From: a virus
Length of the DNA: 23,717 bases
Reading direction: 5' to 3' (one strand)
IMG/VR virus record: IMGVR_UViG_3300033153_001771
Location: 1 to 23,717 of that record
Shown: one piece after another, positions 22,741 through 23,717 of the stretch
How the letters are laid out: each line of letters begins with the position of its first letter
How positions within the stretch are numbered: the stretch's first letter is position 1
The notes under the pieces: generated by a model
The model's input: only the letters and a program-made list of their open reading frames with translations
What the model was told of the DNA's origin: nothing
The model's database searches: none
Made by a program: the position numbers and the translations under genes

Positions 22741-23007
22741 ATGTACACAAAAGGAAAATTAAGAGTTTTGGCTACGAACTGCGGCTCTAGCTTAATGTCA
22801 GGATCAACCGTTATAGGTTACACCCCGCGAAGATATGGCGGGGAAGCCAACGCAGAACGCCTAGTAAAGTGCTGGAATGAGCACGATGAATTGGTAAAAC
22901 ACTTGAAACGACTTGTCAGATTCGACACAAAAGAGGAAATTAAAAGAAACTTTGGTCTATACGATTTGGCCATAAAAGAAGCTAAAGAGCTTATCGAGGC
23001 TATATAA
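22741..23007 (+). CDS. Hypothetical phage protein, 88 aa
   Basis: The frame is open upstream to 22672, but AGGTGA lies four bases before the ATG at 22741, which fixes the start. The 88 residues include GEANAERLVKCWNEHDELVK followed by a helical C-terminus (IKRNFGLYDLAIKEAKELIE). The ANAxRxVxCxNEHDxL motif occurs in many uncharacterised small phage proteins; the function is not known to me. The stop overlaps a 14-codon frame as TAATG. Confidence 0.75.
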   Translation: MYTKGKLRVLATNCGSSLMSGSTVIGYTPRRYGGEANAERLVKCWNEHDELVKHLKRLVRFDTKEEIKRNFGLYDLAIKEAKELIEAI

Positions 23008-23051
23008 TGACACCTAAAGTTATACTACAATTATGGCTAGCAGGAAACTAA
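23007..23051 (+). CDS. Possible 14-codon coupled peptide
   Basis: The stop of the 88-residue gene overlaps an ATG (TAATG) that opens MTPKVILQLWLAGN and ends just before the next gene, within whose ribosome region its stop lies (AGGAAACTAA). The overlap is like those of confirmed genes here, but 14 codons could easily be chance. It may merely couple translation to the next gene. Confidence 0.2.
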   Translation: MTPKVILQLWLAGN

Positions 23052-23054
23052 ATT

Positions 23055-23360
23055 ATGAATTGCGAAAACTGTGAAAATTATATCCCCACTAAAGGCTATC
23101 GCCCCGGCGATAGATTTGAACTTAAATTTGAAAGCAGTAGTATTATCTGCCTTTTGATCGGCATCAACGGAAAGTACCGTTTGGTGAACTTAGTAAATGG
23201 GGGATTCCCCGGTGAGGAAATAGACGTAGGAACCTCTTGTAGTTTGCCGCTGAATAAGTCACAAATAGTCAAACTGACGGGAAACGCGACAGAATGGGCT
23301 TGTGTTTCACGTCGCTTTTCGGAACCTCTATACCCAGACTTTCATAAGGTAGAAAAATGA
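23055..23360 (+). CDS. Hypothetical protein, 101 aa
   Basis: The ATG at 23055 has AGGAAA about eight bases upstream. The protein starts MNCENCENYIPTKGYRPGDR, so cysteines at residues 3 and 6 form a CxxC pair. A beta-rich section follows (FELKFESSSIICLLIGINGK, YRLVNLVNGGFPGEEI), and it ends with charged and aromatic residues. The GDRF...G-KYRLVNLxxG shape resembles small beta-barrel proteins, but I cannot name a family. It overlaps the lysozyme-like gene by ATGA. Confidence 0.7.
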   Translation: MNCENCENYIPTKGYRPGDRFELKFESSSIICLLIGINGKYRLVNLVNGGFPGEEIDVGTSCSLPLNKSQIVKLTGNATEWACVSRRFSEPLYPDFHKVEK

Positions 23361-23695
23361 CTGAGCAAATACTGCTAAATCTGTTTCTGGCTATCTGTGC
23401 AGTAGAGTCAGGGAATAACCCTAACGCTGTAAATTTGAAAGAAAATGCTGTTGGGGTGGCGCAAATACGCCCTATCATGGTTCGGGACGTTAATCGTATT
23501 TGTGGCGCTCCGGTGTTCGGGTTAAAAGATAGATACGATCCTGAAGCTTCCTACGAGATGTTCAAGATTTATATCAAACATTACGGCGCTAAAACGCCAC
23601 GTGAGGTGTCAATGCAATGGAACGGAGGCCCGAAAGGGTATGAAAAGAAAAGCACACTTGGATATTGGCGAAAGGTGCAAAGGAGAATGAAATGA
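23357..23695 (+). CDS. Lysozyme/lytic transglycosylase-like protein, 112 aa
   Basis: The sequence LNLFLAICAVESGNNPNAVN is followed by ENAVGVAQIRPIMVRDVNRI and later MQWNGGPKGYEK. This matches the soluble lytic transglycosylase/lysozyme fold: a helix ending in the catalytic Glu (ES-GNNPxA), then a GVAQI hairpin, then a WNGGP motif. It would cleave peptidoglycan. At 112 residues it is near the minimal size for the fold, with no signal peptide, so it would need a holin or be used otherwise. AAGGTAG precedes the ATG, which overlaps the upstream stop. It may be the endolysin or a virion-independent muralytic enzyme. Confidence 0.8.
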   Translation: MTEQILLNLFLAICAVESGNNPNAVNLKENAVGVAQIRPIMVRDVNRICGAPVFGLKDRYDPEASYEMFKIYIKHYGAKTPREVSMQWNGGPKGYEKKSTLGYWRKVQRRMK

Positions 23696-23698
23696 CAT

Positions 23699-23713
23699 AA
23701 AAAAAAAAAAAAA
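23699..23713. repeat. Run of 15 A at the window end
   Basis: Fifteen A follow the lysozyme-like stop by three bases, then GGCA closes the window. No stem precedes it on either strand that would make a terminator. It may be a natural homopolymer or a place where an assembly stopped. Confidence 0.6.
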
Positions 23714-23717
23714 GGCA

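Noticed and set aside
23699-23713. Terminator after the lysozyme-like gene
   Set aside because: The A-run lies on the coding strand, so a rightward messenger would carry A not U, and no stem is seen; a leftward terminator would also lack a stem within the window.

Overview
The window is most of the late (virion) half, plus part of a second gene cluster, of a tailed bacteriophage of the T7-like short-tailed (podovirus) type. The evidence is a head-tail connector of the T7 gp8 type, a scaffold, a major capsid protein, tail tubular proteins A and B, a T7-gp17-like tail fibre N-terminus, a gp13-like acetyltransferase-fold protein and a gp14-like internal virion protein, all in one tightly packed minus-strand operon. 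No rRNA, tRNA, insertion sequence, integrase, CRISPR array or phage RNA polymerase gene is visible. Strong sigma70-type promoters and AGGAG ribosome sites indicate a bacterial host with ordinary transcription signals, but the host cannot be named. The window starts inside a gene and ends in a run of 15 A, so it looks like a metagenomic contig or a slice of a genome.

Minus strand, read right to left from 20,636: a promoter (TTGACG-16-TATAAT), then the small terminase. Next come a short poorly coding stretch with palindromes, a 49-residue Gly/Arg-rich protein, a 23-residue membrane peptide and the GpA-type large terminase. A perfect consensus promoter (TTGACA-17-TATAAT) starts three bases after the terminase stop. 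Then follow a 39-residue basic protein, a proline-rich 64-residue protein, the portal, a 33-residue basic protein, a Bbp19-like protein, the scaffold, a 152-base hairpin-rich leader and the major capsid protein. Between capsid and tail tube lies a cassette of about ten small, mostly beta-rich genes, including a LamG-fold lectin-like protein and a long beta-helix-like protein. The operon continues with a small holin/XhlA-like membrane protein, tail tubular A and B, the tail fibre, the gp13-like and gp14-like internal proteins, a 487-residue helical protein and the N-terminal 347 residues of a large virion protein that runs off the window.

Plus strand, from a promoter at 20,782 (TTGACA-17-TACAAT): a cluster of small genes of mostly unknown function (99, 139, 61, 69, 47, 88 and 101 residues), one frame-disrupted gene resembling a family I recall as DUF8033, and at the end a 112-residue lysozyme/transglycosylase-like protein. 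Several intergenic leaders in this cluster repeat one plan: a hairpin, then an ATTCGA motif, then a Shine-Dalgarno site and a start codon.

Genes in the minus operon are coupled by TAATG or ATGA overlaps at many junctions. The layout fits one pre-packaged morphogenesis programme: terminase first, then capsid assembly, adhesion/decoration, tail tube, fibre and ejection proteins. Function calls rest on recognised sequence patterns read by eye; no database search was possible.
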